This document shows, one piece after another, positions 10,305 to 23,975 of a DNA stretch of 64,000 nt. A program made the position numbers and the translations under genes. The notes under the pieces were generated by a model. It was not told where the DNA came from. It worked only from the letters and a program-made list of their open reading frames with translations, and did no database searches. This DNA is from Mactra quadrangularis. Taxonomy: Eukaryota; Mollusca; Bivalvia; Venerida; Mactridae. The DNA lies in assembly GCA_025267735.1 (NCBI GenBank), contig CM046304.1, positions 13,082,001-13,146,000 on the forward strand, written 5' to 3'. Positions within the stretch are counted from its first letter, which is position 1, and every line of letters starts with the position of its first letter.

Positions 10305-10739
10305 AACTCTCCAGAACCATTATATGTGTACAGTTTCCAATAAAACGTCACTGTTGGTTTTGGAAAAGAAGAAATTAGTAGAACGCTTGCATAATAGAAT
10401 AAGACATCGCTAGAATTGAAACACTTAAATGCCAAAAACAGATGATGGAAGATGTAAATAAGTCTGGATCAATATAATGTTGACATTAAAAGCTGTCTAT
10501 CATGCAACATTTACAGATGTAAATGCAATTCGTAAGGACATTTTGTCTCAAGCCAGTTAAAGCATAAAATGTATACACAACATGTATATACATGTAAGTA
10601 GAAATGACTATTAATTTAAACTGGTTTGTGAGTTAATATGATAGTAAGATGACACTTGTAAGAGTTAAGTAAAATCGGAAAAGAACGACGTAAAAAAACC
10701 ACATTATAATTCTTTACTTATGAAATGACAAGGTTAGGC

Positions 10740-10925
10740 ATTATTCATTTATGCAGATTTGAGAGCTCTGTGTCGACTTAATGATGAAGAGGAAATAGGA
10801 TATAAGGTAATTAATAAGATCTTGTGATTTCCCAAGATTCTTGATATAATCAGAAAATTAGAAGTCAATTTCTCTGGAGTATTTGATCATTTTAACAATC
10901 ACCTACGCCTTGAAGAAATTCTATT
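10740..10925. other. Segment strongly conserved between units A and B
   Basis: This matches 2155-2360 closely, including CAGATTTGAGAGCTCTGTG, AATTTCTCTGGAGT and CAATCACCTACGCC. Flanking sequence is visibly more diverged. Nothing coding is evident; function is unknown. Confidence 0.5.
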
Positions 10926-12366
10926 ACGTTAATGTATTGAAAAAAAATGTCTTCTCTAATCTTTGTGATCGTCAACGATTAGATTTATTCTTTTAGCTTT
11001 ACAAAAGTTATTAAATGAACACCTGAACTGCACTAAGAATAAAGTAATGATTATTATTATCAGCAACTTGAAGGTCAAATTCAACAATATTTAAAACCAT
11101 TAAGTAAGACAAGCCCTACACTACAAAACCAATGTCAACAAGAGCATGAAACATTTATTCGAAGTGAAAAAAAGTTCAAAGATGTGCGCATTTGCTGTAG
11201 AAAATTTTAAGAAAAGAGTTTACATCATCGTCACCCGAAATGGACGTCACGTTGAACATTTGATATAAATTCTATATTAGGTATACGTACAACATTCCTA
11301 ATTTAAGTATGGTATGTTATATATCAAACAAAATTTTAAAGTCTCTAGATTATTACTATGTGAACATTGTGTGTCTATGGTTTATCATATACATGCTTAT
11401 AATTTTCAAAACTGTATTAGATATTACGAATCACCCTATATCAATTACACTTAGTTTTCGCTCTTGTAACTTTTCATCATTATGCATAGATGATTCCAAA
11501 ACGATAAATTCGTCTCAGTGGGTCTTTGAAGATGACAGTATCAATCTTGAGACTTTTAAATTCATGTTAACTCGAAATATCTAAAAAGAATAAAGTAATA
11601 AATATTCACCAACTCCTACATGCACAATCCAATTGTTGAAGATATGTTAGAATTAGTTTTAGTTAACAGCACCATACTGATTTTACGATTGGCACACAGA
11701 CAATAGTTATTGCCCAAATGTAAGAGAAAATGCTGTTCTTAAAATGTCATCTTCAGCATGTAATACGTAATTAAAATAAACGGAAGAGGTGTTTATACAA
11801 TGATTGTACTTTTAGTAGGAAGTGGTGAACCATTCTTCAGAAGCACGATGTGTTTTTGTAACAAACTAAACTAAATAAAGACTTAAGAAAGTTTTTTCAC
11901 ATCAAACAGAGTACCGAACAATAAAGGAAATATTAATTTATTTACATGAATCTGATAAACAAAACAAACAAATCAATCATTATCCAAATATTTCAAGAAG
12001 CATCACCAACTTCAGACTAAAGAAAAACGATTTGACGATTTATGACACGTTATAAGACTCCAACAGGCCAAGTTTATCAATTGTAACAAACGGTCTTAAA
12101 GTTTTTGATAATTGACTTTTACACCTACTGATTTTATCCCACAGAGCAATACAAGAACATGTATGTCATTATTGTACAAATATTATAACTTGGCAATGGT
12201 TTGTTGTAATAAGTTTGTTTCAAATAAAATAAGAACAAATAATCAAATCTATATCCAATTACAGATCGCAAACTTAATGTATATCAAGACTTTAAAGTTT
12301 TATCACCAATAGCATCGAGATTTGTGTAGAAAGTGCTACGTTTATCTCGATGTTGAAAACAGAAAT

Positions 12367-12615
12367 TTGGAATCTCGTGCTGCCCGAAGGGGTGCGGGTT
12401 CGAATGCCACCTGGGGAGGTTATACCCTTCCATGAAAATTTGACAATAATGTCGATTTTCCTCAATTGATTAGATAATATGGAGAAAATTCTGGCCTTGT
12501 GCAATTGTAGGTGAGTACTGGTTATAGACAATAGCCCAGGAAAGCTAGGTTAGGTGTGCTGGACGCCGTAAATGACCTAAATTGTGTTGACAGGGCGATA
12601 AATCTAATAAAAAAA
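12367..12615 (+). mobile_element. tRNA-related SINE, family 2
   Basis: The element starts near TTGGAATCTCGTGCTGCCC, has a B-box-like GGGTTCGAATGCC (about 12397-12410), then CTGGGGAGGTTATACC, GAGTACTGGTTATAGACAA and GCTGGACGCCGTAAATG, and ends in A-rich sequence after GGGCGATAAATC. Near-identical flanks GAAAACAGAAAT (12355-12366) and GAAAAAAGAAAT (12616-12627) look like a 12-bp target duplication with one change. Unit A lacks it at the equivalent site (about 4225). No A box is visible, so the head is truncated or atypical. Confidence 0.75.
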
Positions 12616-14999
12616 GAAAAAAGAAATCTTGACTTGGTTCTAACAGTGACGGCAAAGTCAATAAGTCTTTCGGGCCGCTAAAACACTCTGCGTACGCGAC
12701 ATAAAATGACATTTTCCGAAAACATTTAAAAGTAATCAACGTTTCACAATAACATCTACAATCTGACAAACTTGACATTTTTCAGACCAAATTCTTGCCT
12801 TGAACCATATAATCAGAATCAGAGTTTCAAAGAAAATAATCCTTTCTGATATCGTTTCTTCAAAAACATCCCCAAGCAAGCGAAAGACATCAATCTGCGT
12901 ATAACCAAAGCTAGTCTACTGGCAAATTGAATTCTAAAATAAGAAAAATAAATAATACTTTAAGAATGAACTCAACTTTTAAACTTTTATTTGGAGAACT
13001 ATTTAAGCTACGGACAACGTCTTTAACGAACTAGGTCATCAAGTAATTATTTGTAAAACAAGTCATAAAGTTTTGTGTAAGATTTCAAGCTATAGCATGA
13101 TGTTTTCAAATCGGACTTTGTATGATGTTTAAAATTTAAAATGGTTTAAGCAAAATAAAAAGTGGTATAAGCATTTAATTGGCTAGGTTATAATTATATT
13201 TAATAAGTACATGTATGTTAAGTTTTCGATGAAATTAATGTATGCTTCGATCAAAACAATGTTTTCTACAATTTCATACTTGCATACATTTTGGCTACTT
13301 TTTAATACTTCATTTTTATCAAATGTATATGTAATACGAAAAATCAAAGGCCAATAAAATGGTTTTGTTGCTTGTTGTTTTGTAAGAGGGACCTGTTTTC
13401 TCTATTTTGTAATTGAGTTCAAATCATGTGGTTCTTTGGTTATAATTTAGGGTTTTTCATAAAATACGTTGTATTAATTACAATTCCTCTTTCTTTCTTT
13501 AAGCCTTGCGATAATACTTAGTTTTATATAAATATCTTTGCATCACTCAATACAATGTATTCAATCTGTATATACACCTATATCGACAACGTCTTTCTCA
13601 CGTTGCCTAAAGTATTTATGTTTTCTCATTTTAAATCCTGCATTCGAGTTGAAGTACATACGAGAATAGTGACATGCAAATAAATCACGTTATTGTCACT
13701 TGTTCTATTAGATTATGTGTTAAATCCCGTATGCAATATCGCAATTTATCAATTTTGTTGCCAAGTTTCCTACAAATGTTATTTATTGCTAAAGGAGAGA
13801 ATAGTAAATTAATATTCACATGTATGCCTGGAACATTTCGCAAGCATATACCGAGAGCATTGAATTATCGGTACACACTATAATGCCAAATACATATTAT
13901 AAATGTAAAACATTTTGTATTACAAAGAAGTATACACACGATATAATTTCATTTTTGAAAAATTGTACATTTTGAATCAAATTCTAAATCACAGATTGAA
14001 ACATATGCAGTAATAGGTTACACCCTTGATCCACATTTGGAGATGAAATGTGGCTAGTACAGTATGCTATTCTTAAACGAACCTAAAATGCACGGATAAG
14101 TCAAATTTACCGTCAATTGACAACAAATACAATAATAACACTTAAAAGGCCGAACAACCATGACGTAAATATGATTATCATATCACTATTTCATCAAGTT
14201 ATGGTTCGTCATTTAGGGAAATCTTTACTTCCATATTTGCTTAATCGATAACGTATTGATTGCATACTCGTGAATTTATGGATACTCATCAGAATATTGA
14301 GAAAATAAGGCTAAATAAGTTCATCAAACCAGATAGATCATATTGTGCGTATTTTTTCTATTACAGACATTGTACAATTCTAAAAGCACAGGAATGACAA
14401 GGGTTAAATGTGATTGATAAATGTTAAATTAATTGTTTGTGTCTGTGTCCATTTGATATTTTTGTTATTGCTTTTGTTTTCTTGCCAAAAGTGGCATTTT
14501 TAACAATTAAAATAATCGACGGAGCCACCTGTACTTAATTGAAATGTTTCAAAGGGATGTATCTTACATTGTCATAGTATTGATCTATAGAATTTATTTA
14601 TGAAATTCCAAAGCAGACTAATTGAAGTATATTATATCTTTAGGGTGTACCGTTACGTAGTTATTGTATGAAACTGGCATACGTTACTTAGTTAACTAAC
14701 TGCATGACGAGCTAACACTTAATTCAAGCTTTCCTGGTTAAAAGTCATTAGGTGATTTCAAATCTCTCTGCGAAATTGTTCCAATTCTAAATCGATACAA
14801 TTGGCAATGTGGAGTGCCAAAGCAATGATTGAAGGGGTAAATAAATCTGGGTTCATATAATACTAAGATTAGTTCTGTAAATGACAAAGTGGTTGAATCA
14901 AATAAGAAATGCAGAACTATAAAGAATGGATATTTTGTCTTAACCATGATGAAGAATTGTTGTAGCACTAAAATGAATGTTTTGTTAGTTTAATTATCT

Positions 15000-16182
15000 A
15001 GAAGCACAGTGAAATTACTACATGTAGTTAATTAATTAACACAATGAAAGATACGTTAAAATTTCAATATTTATTATTTGCATTTTTTGCTTGTCCTACG
15101 TGACACGGTGTGTAATGCTTTAGTATTTTTTCAAAACGTGTTGGGTACACAGTGGTCCAGATAATCATCTGACCAATTTTCATGATCCTGAACAAAGTCG
15201 TTAAAACGTTATTTCATATTATTTTACTCTGCGTTCGTTTCTCTTTCTTTTGGGTGTTTTATTAGAAATTCCATTATTTAATACTCTCTATCAACTCTTT
15301 AGGATCCTGATTTGATTAGAATGTTAATAAATGTAAAGGTATATCTATGGTCCTTTAAAATCTATGAAATTATATTAACTTACACGAGTTTTCCTTTGAA
15401 AGACATTTCAATTTGTCACATACTTGTTTTGTCAGTGATCTGAGAGACTTTTACCATAAAGCTAGATAGATTGTCAAGAAATTAGACACAGAATCATGTT
15501 AATGGATGATTAACATTTGAAGTAACTAGTAAAATGTCAAACTCGATTGATATTTCTTCCCACAAATAATACGGGTTAAGTACGTATTCTTTTACAATTA
15601 TTTTCTATAGAGTACATTAAGATCGCATTGAATGATATGAAAAAAGTCACGTGATAAGATCATTACGGTGAGAAGGACGGCGATTTATAGATGACATTGG
15701 ATATAATATAGTGTTCTTCAAAAGCTATGGGTTAATGATGTTGTTAAGAGTTCTATTAAATTTCAAGAAATTGATTTTAGTCTTGAAGGTTAAAGAGCAG
15801 CTTATTACGTTTGACCGATTAATTTATGTTACAATTTGAATACTGATTTTAATGATAATGTCGTGATTATTTTTGTAATCTTAAGTGTTGTTCGATTGTT
15901 TTATCTGTGTTTGTGTCTTGATTATGTTTTGGATGTGACTGACTATGAATTTCTTTAAATTTATGTATTGATTTTACATAGTCAAGAATAATTGAGTTTG
16001 TAGTTTCATCGTCATTTTATGTGCAGTTTTTATTTTAACCGTTTAAAAGTCTTGTCTGTGTATTTTGCTAAAATACAAAATAACAAATAATGTATAAACA
16101 TTATTTCACACGATAGTTTAGCTCTTTTTTATTCGATTGTTCTGATATCATTTAGTAACCATATACCGTTTTTTGTTTCAAT
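15000..16182. other. Segment private to unit B, no gene seen
   Basis: In unit A, sequence equivalent to 14990 is followed almost directly by a family-1 SINE. In B about 1.15 kb intervenes before the SINE body resumes at 16183. I see no terminal repeats, long frame or recognisable motif. It may be an insertion into the SINE or unrelated replacement sequence. Confidence 0.4.
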
Positions 16183-16373
16183 AATTATTAATTATGTAGG
16201 GCAGTTGTCAGTCACTGACGAAAGTATGCGCTTAGTAGTTGATTAACAGCTAAATCCAGAGAATTAGCCTTTCCAGGAGAAGTGAGTAAGCTGACTGACA
16301 GCCGTTATATGACCTATACAATGTGTTTCTACGGCGTTAAACCCAACAAAATCAAAACAAAACAAAACAAACA
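16183..16373 (+). mobile_element. SINE family 1, 5'-truncated
   Basis: Only the body and tail remain: TATGTAGGGCAGTTGTCAGTC, then TAGCCTTTCCAGGAG, then CGGCGTTAAACCCAACA followed by CAAAACAAAACAAAACAA. The tRNA-like head is missing. Confidence 0.8.
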
Positions 16374-16654
16374 ATTTTAGTTCCATATTTTTGATTTCAG
16401 AAATTTGGTTTTTAAATAATATCGTCCCGAAGCGTTGTTTGTAACTTATAACTTGTATGCATTATTTGTCTACGTATTTTTCAATCGAAAAGGAATTCAT
16501 TCCACAAACTTAAGTTTGGAAGTACTTTATCAATTAAAAGTTTGATAATTAAAAATTCATATTTTCTATTTAGTGTATTTGCTTCATGTTACTTTTAATA
16601 TGTTTGGAAAATAATAGTGACCATTAAATAACAATATAAAAACTTTTTCAAAGT

Positions 16655-16930
16655 TAAGAGGAGAAAGATATTGGTTACGGTAAAAAAACAACAATAAAGT
16701 GTACTTGTCTTATGTTAAAAAGCATTGTGCTAACCAATTTAGTAACATTACTTAGTATATAAGATGGTTCAGAATAAAACAGAGAAATAAATTGGTTACA
16801 GTAAAAAAAATAATTTTAAAATGTACTTGTTTTATGTTGAAAAACATGGTGCTGACCAACGAGGTTACATTACTTAGTATATAAGGTAGTTATATAAGAA
16901 TAAAGTGGAGAAATATCTTTGTTACCGCCT
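16655..16930 (+). repeat. Tandem repeat of about 121-127 bp (a little over two copies)
   Basis: TTGGTTAC recurs at 16671 and 16792, with a partial third start (TTTGTTAC) at 16918. Each copy contains GTACTTGT.TTATGTT and ACATTACTTAGTATATAAG. Copies differ at many sites, so this is an older duplication. Confidence 0.75.
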
Positions 16931-17239
16931 GTAAAGTACAGCAGTACTCAGTTTTAAGGCTTTATGCCGCATACGCAATAGATCCTGTCTGACGAGACAT
17001 AGTTAAAAGCGTGAATTCGACACTAATGGGTAGGAGCATCTATTACGTTATACAACGTTATATAAAGTTATATTTCCAATTGAAGTCTTATCTGTTTCCT
17101 GTGGCTAAGAATATTGATGTATTACATTTAAGTCGATACTTCGTATACTGATATACACATGTTACTAATTGTATTGTACTTGACTGCAGAGAAATAGTCA
17201 CGCGAATGTCGTACTCTCTGTCTGAAGGAATGAATTTCA

Positions 17240-17745
17240 CCTAGATATTTTACGACCGAAGTTACTTTGGGACTTTTTATCACATGGCACCCATCTGTCT
17301 GCATGTATGTTCGTCTATTTGCTATTTCATGCCCGCTTTATAACTCAACAGTTATCAGTTCTTTATTGATCGTATTTGGTAGAAAGGTTGGACACGGGCT
17401 GAGGATGGTCCATACTGATTTTAGGGTCATGGTCAAAGTCATAATGAGCTTGTATTTAACTTTTTTGTCAGTTCAATTACCCGGAATCTTTCGTAGATCC
17501 CACTTGACATTAAGTTACTAACAAGCAGAAAATAATCCCTGTTGATTTAGGGGGCCACTTGGTCAAAGGTAACGTCATCTTGACAGTGCACTCATATTTT
17601 TAACCTTCTACACAATTATTAGTAGGCTTACAGTGATCATACTTCGTAGTAAGATTGACCATAGGCAGGGGATGGCCCATGTAGATATAAGGATCACTTG
17701 GTTTTAGGTCAAGGACATCTTTATTGAATTAATCTTCTTACTAGT
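17240..17745 (+). repeat. Degenerate dispersed repeat with GTCTG / GGTCAAGG periodicity
   Basis: The text carries the hallmarks of an unclassified repeat that I associate with molluscan and other invertebrate genomes: CATCTGTCTGCATGTATGTTC, TATAACTCAACAGTTAT, GTAGAAAGGTTGGACACGGG, GAGGATGGTCC, TTAGGGTCATGGTCAAAG, then degenerate repeats of the same block near 17548 and 17655. Three imperfect internal copies of about 150 bp are visible. Family assignment is from memory of its style, not from a search. Confidence 0.55.
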
Positions 17746-20700
17746 TCGATAATTTGATAAGTATGAGGCATATGCTGGTCATCTGTTCCACTTTGATAAA
17801 ACTTAAATTGATTCTGTTCGTAATACTGCTTGCTTCAAATTATTCTCACAAACTTAATTCAAGTGATTAACTGGTTCAATGGCAAAATAAATTATTTTTT
17901 TAAAAAGTCTGAGGGCAAACAATTGCAATCACGGCTATTGTAGACATTTTTTACAAAGGAGCACTATGACCATCTTTGCACTTTTTTAGTAGTATCAAAG
18001 TTTTGACTGCTGCACACAAGAGTCGAATTGTCTGTTTGTTTACATTCGGAAGTTAATATGACAATTCATGTAAAACATGTAACTGCTTCATATAGATTTT
18101 GTATTGTTATTATACATGTATTTTATTTTTTAATTTCACACAAAATTGTTCCGCAGGACGAGATGTCATTGTTTTATCTGCAGACTAATCCCGGATGATC
18201 CGTTGCCAGTATGTCTGGTATTGTAGAAAAATATGACATAAATTTCTATCATTTATTCAGAAATGTACGTGTTAAAAAAACATCTGGATGAACCATTCTC
18301 TGATGCTTTCCATAAGATTTATAAATAGAACTTTTAGAACTCTATCATTTATAACTTTAAACAACTGAATGAAAATATTCTACACAGATAGCAATTAAAA
18401 TTTGTTGTACTTTATGTAAGATAAATATTTATAACAAAGGAAATCTCTTACCTATTATCGTTAATTGTGCAATGTATTTTCATCCATAATTTTCATTGTT
18501 TATTTATAAGTCAATGAATGCCTAACTATAAGTTCGGTGATCTTCAATTATGATATGCCTAGGAAATCAGAAGTAATAATTAAAGATATAATACGTTTGG
18601 AATAATGAATGAGCGCTTTTATCACTTGTACACCAACGTGCTAGGTCAATATTAAACATAAACATACTGCTCTGTATACTATATAAGGGGTTATGAAGTT
18701 CAGTTAAAACATTTAAAATTTTGTTTATTTATGGAAAAAATATGGAATAACAATGAAAATCTATATATATTTTGTTTCGTATTCATTTGTAATATGAGAT
18801 AAATTGTTCATCAGACTATTACAATGATCTATTTAAATTCTGTCAATGTAAGTAAATCATATATGGAGAAGAAATTTCTATCACAACAGACCACTAGACA
18901 TAACAAATCTGACGTTGGTACATTACATTAATTAAGATAACACGTTATAGGATTGTCGGCCTGCAGGAAGATATAATCATTTGTAACTATACACTAATAC
19001 ACGTCAAGGTTGTTGCAATATAAACAGTTCTGAGAAATCAAGTGTATTTGTGTAGGTCACAGAATAAGAAAGAATAAAGAAGAACTTTACTTATTTAGCA
19101 GACAAAAATAAATGTGATATCTTATACTTTGTAGATTCTAATATATAGGGGCAGTTATCTCCGTTAATTCATAATGCTAATATAGACGGTTAAATAGCAA
19201 ATGTCCTCATTTAATTGTTTTTCAATGGTAAGCGGCAAGACAGTCAAATTATTTTTATATCAAGACAACCTCAATCTAATTTGATACACGAACATCTATA
19301 CAATCAACAGTATGACTGATTCACAGCATAAAACTTCTATGTTGTATGAATTAACGAATATGTGAAATAAACTAAATGACGATATGGTTTTTGTAACAAG
19401 AAAGGGAATGAACATTCATTAAAGATGCTTGATTGTTTAAATTAATATTTTGTGTTGTAAGGGTCTATAAATGAGGTGATTTTATTTGAAACATTGTTTT
19501 CTTGTGCTCAATTCGTGACGTAACTATGGCCATTTATATGAATATTGATGTCACATACCAAGATTTATCATTTAATAGTATGCATAATTGCAATATTGAG
19601 ACGTATGGCATAGCAACATTCCATTGTCAGTGGTATGATATGTGTTGGGATTGAGGCGAATGCTGTTGATAATCATTTAAATGCTACTGCTATCACTGCT
19701 ATCGTGACTTTAATGTAATTTGATTGAAATTGAACTAAAGTTAAGCTAACTACCGTCAAGGTCAACACATGTAGTTAAGTTGGAATCTGGAAATGAGCAA
19801 ATTAGGTCCTTTTTTAGTATTTTTAAGAAAAATATGTACACTTTGGATAGCCTTTTATACTCTACATCTCTATTATCAAATGTCATGTACCATACATCTC
19901 ATATATCACAAGGCAAGTTTACAATCAAAACACACTTCTTTTGTTCTTAGATGCTGTAAAAATACATACCGTGTTCGTTATAGGGTTTTATAGGCATTAT
20001 GAAGCTTAAGAGACTTCTTATCAAGTTAATCCAGTTGACATATTAACAACATTATGTTTCCGTTTAGATAATTTTCAACGTACTGCATGCGTATTCCAAA
20101 ACGACAAATTCGTCTCGGTCGGTCTATATTATGTCTGTAGCAGACATTATATCCTAATTTCACATTAATTCGAAATATCTAAGAATAATACAGTGATAGG
20201 TAGTCTCTGATTCCTACTTGAATGATCTCATTGTTTACTATGTATTGAATTTATTGTTAGTTAATTACGTAAAACTGGTTTTACGACTAGCACACAGACT
20301 GGAGTTATTACCCAATAGTAGAAAAATATCCTTTTCACAAAAATGTCACATTTAGCATGTGAACGTAAATGAAATACATGCAATCGAAAGAGGTGTTTAC
20401 TTAATTAGGTATAAATGGTATATTTAGTATTTATTGTGATTGACAATTTTCATTAGTACGGTGTGCTATTGTATCTGATTAGTAAAAAACATTTACTAAA
20501 GAAATTTCATACCTTAATGAATAGAAAAAAATAAAATACATATTTTTTTATTCTGAAAAATTAAGCTCAAATAAATACGTCATCGTACACATATTCACAG
20601 GAACATCAGGAACATCAGACTAAAAAAACAATGATATCTGAGAAGCTAAATATATAACTGGTAACAAACGGTCAATGATATTTTGATTATAACGTTTAAC

Positions 20701-22901
20701 AAAACGTGCATATTATTTAAAAAATACCCAGCGTACTACTCTTTAGTTACGTGTAATTATTCTATTTCCTCTTTCCTATGACTATGTACTTGTTCCATCG
20801 ATAATATATTGTGAGAATAATAATGTCAATAAAACAGAACATTTAGCTGTCATCCTGTCTGCTATTTTGGCAGATATAATATTGTGCAACTATTTAGTCA
20901 TTAGCATACTGTTCACATCTCCGCATTTCCCAATAGAAGTTTTATTTGCCAAAGACTTAAACTTAGATTATGGACGTCATGGGACAATTAAAGCGAGAAC
21001 GTGTCTCTGTTGACAAATTTGTCGACAATATTCAAGGCATTATGCAAAACTTTTGTCTGTTTCTTGTTTTTCATCCGACGATGCAATACAAGTACATGAA
21101 TGTTATTATTGCAACAATATGAGACAAAAGTTTGTTATTTAGTAAAACAAAATAAAAACTATATCCATTTAGGCGAGTAAAACTATAAATTTTATTTTCT
21201 TCACATTGAATCATATTAATAAAAGTAAAGAAAAACTAAGTCATGAACTTTAATTCTTAATAAGTGAAGGCAAACTGTCCTAAAAATTGCGATAAATATG
21301 AATTTTATGTTACAAAAATAAAACTTTTATTGTCAATACCGTTACTAACGGTGTAACGGTTTTTTATCACATAAAATCACCACCTTTTGCAGTTGAATGT
21401 CAATTGTTACGAGAATTGTCATTATCTGAGCACCGTCTTACTGCTTCCAAAATGATTTTTTACCTTTTAAGAGTTTTGGAAGAATAAAGATACACATGAA
21501 GGTAAGTTTGAACCTCGGTACAAGCACCTTTAATCCTGTCATTTGAAAATTCTTATTTTATGATTTAAATCCAGCATTGAAACATATAATCAGAATCAGA
21601 GTTTCATTAGAGATAATTCATCTTAATATAATTTCTTCAAAAATATCCCCAAGCAAGCGAAAGACGTCAATCTGCGTATAATCACGAGTGTGTCTGCCTT
21701 TTCAATAAAGACATTTAAGCTAGTCTGGTAGCAGATTGAATTCTAAAAATAGTTATACAAATAATACTGAAAGGTTATTATTAATTGAATTTTGCAAAAA
21801 AGTGGTTGCGCTACGGATTTTGTCTTTCATGAACAAGGACAGCAACGAATGATCTGGTAAACTAGTTCCTAAGTTCTGTGCGATACATTAAGCTGTAATC
21901 ATGTTGTACTCGAATTCAATATGTTGTTAATTGTCGTTCATAATTATGCCAGTGAGTGCAAATCTGCATATCCGGCTTAACACTGCTACCTTCCGATACC
22001 CAGGGACCCGTCCTCCTTTCTTTCAATGCCAAACTTGTCATAATTGCATTTTGTAGCTTAATGTCTAAGCTAATGTCACAAATCCTTGATTTTACTTCAG
22101 GGTTGGATTGATTATATTGTAATAATTACTATTCCACTTCCTTTTAGCTTTACATTATATTTGAATTTATAATGCTATATTTGCTTAATGCATTGAATTT
22201 ATATTTACTACATGTACTATGTAATAAATATTTCTATGAACTTAATGCACGTATTTTCTTGCATATCTTGAAGTGTTTAAATCCTGCATGTCAGTAGACT
22301 TACATTCAATAATAGCAACATTGAAATAAATAACATTATCATTATTTGTTTTATCAAATTACGTGTTAAAGCCTGTATACAGTATCGTAATTTATCAATT
22401 TAGTAGCCAAGTTTCCAACAAATATTATTTATTACTAAAGGAGAGAATTGTAATTCAATATTCACTTGTACATTTGTATTCAAGGAATATTTCACTAGGC
22501 TATACTGAGAGAACTGAAATTACCGTTGAACTTGATGTTATATTTTACGTTTCTTATAGACCTATATATTTTCTGCGTATAAAACGAATGTAATCCAAGT
22601 TTGTTGTAGATATACTGAATATGATTATAATGAAATTACAACAAAAAGTAGTAAAGGTATTATTAATGCTATGCATAAAACATCCAAAACATATTTTGGA
22701 TTTCTACTATGGAATCCTCTATTTTTTATTATCGGTATTCTTTTTCTTTATGTGTTATTTTTCTGTTAATCAAGCTTAATAGAGACAAATCTCAACCCAT
22801 ATGAATATTCTACGTGTAAAGAATATTTTGTAACACAACGGAGTATACACACAATATGATGCCATATTCGCGAATTTATTTATCTCGTTCCAAATTCTAA
22901 A

Positions 22902-23031
22902 CAATAGACATATTTGGGGAATTCAAACCCATTTAGTATGCAATGTAACAAAAAAAGCATACCATACAATAGACATATTTGGGGAATTCAAACCCACTTA
23001 GTATGCAATGTAACAAAAAAAGCATACCATA
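22902..23031 (+). repeat. 65-bp direct tandem duplication
   Basis: Copies 22902-22966 and 22967-23031 differ at about one base (CCCATTTAG versus CCCACTTAG). This is a very recent local duplication. Confidence 0.95.
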
Positions 23032-23772
23032 CTTTACCTTAAATGACACCAAAATAAGTACAAGAATAAGTCAAAATCACCCTGATAATAAGCTTCAACT
23101 TCAATCATAAACTTGACACGATCCTTATAAAACATTGACATAAATGCGATTATCATAGTGTTTTTCATTCAACTATAATTTGTAATACAGTATTTTGTAC
23201 AGTGGAAATTGTTCAACCTATTTTTACTTATGCCATGCGGAATACACTAATACTATTATAAATACACGTAGCTTCAAATTATGAATACTGCATTTGTCTT
23301 GCCTAAACAGAAAGTCAAACCAGACCTTTTTTATATTACATAATAATTATATCATTATTAAAACATTGGTACTACATTGTGTGATACTTTCAATCCAAGT
23401 TGACGTTCCTTTATTATTCTATCAGCAGATGATTCAAAGTAGACTAAAATTAAAGATAGCTCTAATAATTGTAATTTGTATTATCTATTAAATTGTATTT
23501 AGACTTAGCGTATCATCGGTAACGCACAAGAATACAAAATATGTAAAAAGTGAAAACACGTAACCATCGTCTTAATACGTAAATACAAAGAACAAGCCGG
23601 TAAATAATAACTTGATATAAAATTTTCATATCATTTTTCAACACAGAAAGTCAAAATTGCACACTGAACAGGAACACATTCCAACATTGAAAGATGCGAC
23701 CAACGAAATTTTATACCACAAAAACAAAATTCTAAATGGAATGAAAGAAGAATTGATTTATCAAATAAATGT

Positions 23773-23975
23773 CCACCTACCAATTTATCTACATCCAATT
23801 ATCTGTTTGAAATGTCACAAAGATAAATCACCTTAGTGTTCATTAATAGCAGAGTAGCAGACCATTGGAACATAGTACAGACTCTCGTGGAATGTCACGT
23901 TATATGTTAAGATATATTAGGAATTTCCAATAGTTATATTTTTCTCTACCATTAACCCATTCATTCTCATACGAT
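23773..23975 (+). promoter_or_regulatory. Diverged copy of the TATA-containing conserved block (unit C)
   Basis: It shares CCACCTACCAATTTATC, CCAATTA, CAAAGATAA, AGTACAGACTC and AATTTCCAATAGTTA with the copies in D-G, but the TATATAT core is altered (CACGTTATATGTTAAGA) and the right third is not recognisable. Confidence 0.35.

Larger units (their letters stand above)
9375..19147. repeat. Array unit B
   Basis: The unit begins with AATTATCTCAGTTTATTGATATT.. / TAGACGGTTTAAATAGC as unit A does, and ends where the same phrase recurs at the start of unit C. It differs from A by a four-copy 214-bp module, no 1.4-kb module, a family-2 SINE, an extra segment (15000-16180) before a 5'-truncated family-1 SINE, and a longer dispersed repeat. 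No gene is supported anywhere in it. Confidence 0.8.

Noticed and set aside
17267..17521. 84-codon frame as a gene
   Set aside because: It lies inside the degenerate dispersed repeat and is not kept in unit A.
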